Assembly (NCBI GenBank): GCA_903895845.1
Contig: CAITVK010000138.1
Coordinates: forward strand, 1-53,330
Origin: an uncultured Chitinophagaceae bacterium
Lineage (GTDB): Bacteria > Bacteroidota > Bacteroidia > Chitinophagales > Chitinophagaceae
DNA: 53,330 nt
Reading direction: 5' to 3'
Made by a program: the position numbers and the translations under genes. Under the pieces are notes generated by a model, which made no database searches, had not been told where the DNA came from, and was given only the letters and a program-made list of their open reading frames with translations. Shown piece after piece: positions 53,009-53,330 of the stretch; position 1 is the stretch's first letter, and each line of letters begins with the position of its first letter.

Positions 53009-53330
53009 GTTTGATTTTTCTTAAATTGGATTTGATTGTTCTTAAATTGAATTTGATTTGTCCTAGATTGAATTTGATTTGTCTTAAATTGAATTTGATT
53101 TGTCTTAAATTGAATTTGATTGTTCTTAGATTGCATTTGATTTGTCTTAAATTGAATTTGATTGTTCTTAGATTGAATTTGATTTGTCTTAAATTGAATT
53201 TGATTTGTCTTAGATTGAATTTGATTTGTCTTAGATTGTGTATGACACGTCCTAAATTGTGTATTACAAGTGTTTTATCTTGTATTACACGCCTTAAACC
53301 TTGTATTACAAATGTTTTATCTTGTATTAC
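53009..53330. repeat. 21-bp tandem array F, running off the window
   Basis: TTTGATT starts at 53010, 53031, 53052, 53073, 53094, 53115, 53136, 53157, 53178, 53199 and 53220, each step exactly 21 bp. The series continues as TGTATGAC/TGTATTAC variants at about 53241, 53262, 53283, 53304 and 53325. The unit is close to TTTGATTTGTCTTAAATTGAA, drifting to a second form at the right end. The array continues past the window. The stretch 52837-53008 before it has no recognised gene. Confidence 0.97.

Overview
The window looks like a chromosomal segment of a Bacteroidota bacterium, most likely of the Chitinophagaceae type. The evidence is: many promoters of the form TAnnTTTG (the Bacteroidota -7 element) instead of TATAAT; type IX secretion C-terminal sorting domains on secreted proteins; a LytTR-type regulator; an OMP_b-brl_3-type outer-membrane receptor; a CcmC/CcmD-like pair; and AT-rich sequence with little use of Shine-Dalgarno sites. 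The genus is not determined. Most genes are housekeeping or envelope genes, and there is no prophage, conjugative element or CRISPR array.

Layout. 1-1 kb: a decayed IS5-family element. 1-4 kb: a large secreted GH13 alpha-amylase with a T9SS tail. 4-9 kb: an ElaA-like acetyltransferase, a GT39-type membrane glycosyltransferase, a single-domain response regulator and a GT4 glycosyltransferase. 9-11 kb: a P-II/ammonium transporter pair. 11-14 kb: an outer-membrane beta-barrel receptor. 14-26 kb, mostly minus strand: aldo/keto reductase, DEAD-box helicase, VIT-family protein, small membrane protein, uvrB, LytTR protein, lipid A acyltransferase, ABC exporter, outer-membrane protein and a T9SS cargo protein. 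27-31 kb: a histidine kinase with eight PAS domains. 31-38 kb: flavoprotein, CDF zinc transporter, a hypothetical gene, hemN, a second ABC exporter and tRNA-Ser(TGA). 38-42.4 kb: an IS remnant, then the minus-strand group panC-panD-flippase-like-rfaE2, with a divergent starch-synthase N-domain gene. 42.4-53.3 kb: metK, a half-length asparaginase-like gene, clpS-aat, a CcmC-like/CcmD-like/glutamate dehydrogenase group, a lactonase-like beta-propeller, a cysteine-protease-fold protein, a second alpha-amylase and a possible small secreted peptide.

The most unusual signal is a set of six intergenic tandem arrays (about 17.4, 33.6, 35.9, 38.4, 43.9 and 53.0 kb). They have unrelated unit sequences but share a 21-bp period, held almost exactly over up to 15 units. 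In all five arrays bounded on both sides, the right-hand neighbour is the 3' end of a minus-strand gene. This looks like one genome-wide architectural element whose sequence is free but whose period is fixed at two helical turns. I do not recognise it as a described family.

A second regulatory signal links the two ends of the window: both alpha-amylase genes carry the same 17-bp palindrome, TGTGTA-N5-TACACA, in the promoter region, suggesting a shared starch or maltodextrin regulator. Smaller points are a transposase with a lost catalytic Asp, an IS remnant fused to a truncated gene tail, four PAS modules repeating at exactly 357 bp, an ABC exporter with Asp in place of the catalytic Glu, two stand-alone half-enzymes, and -7 elements so close to start codons that some mRNAs should be nearly leaderless.
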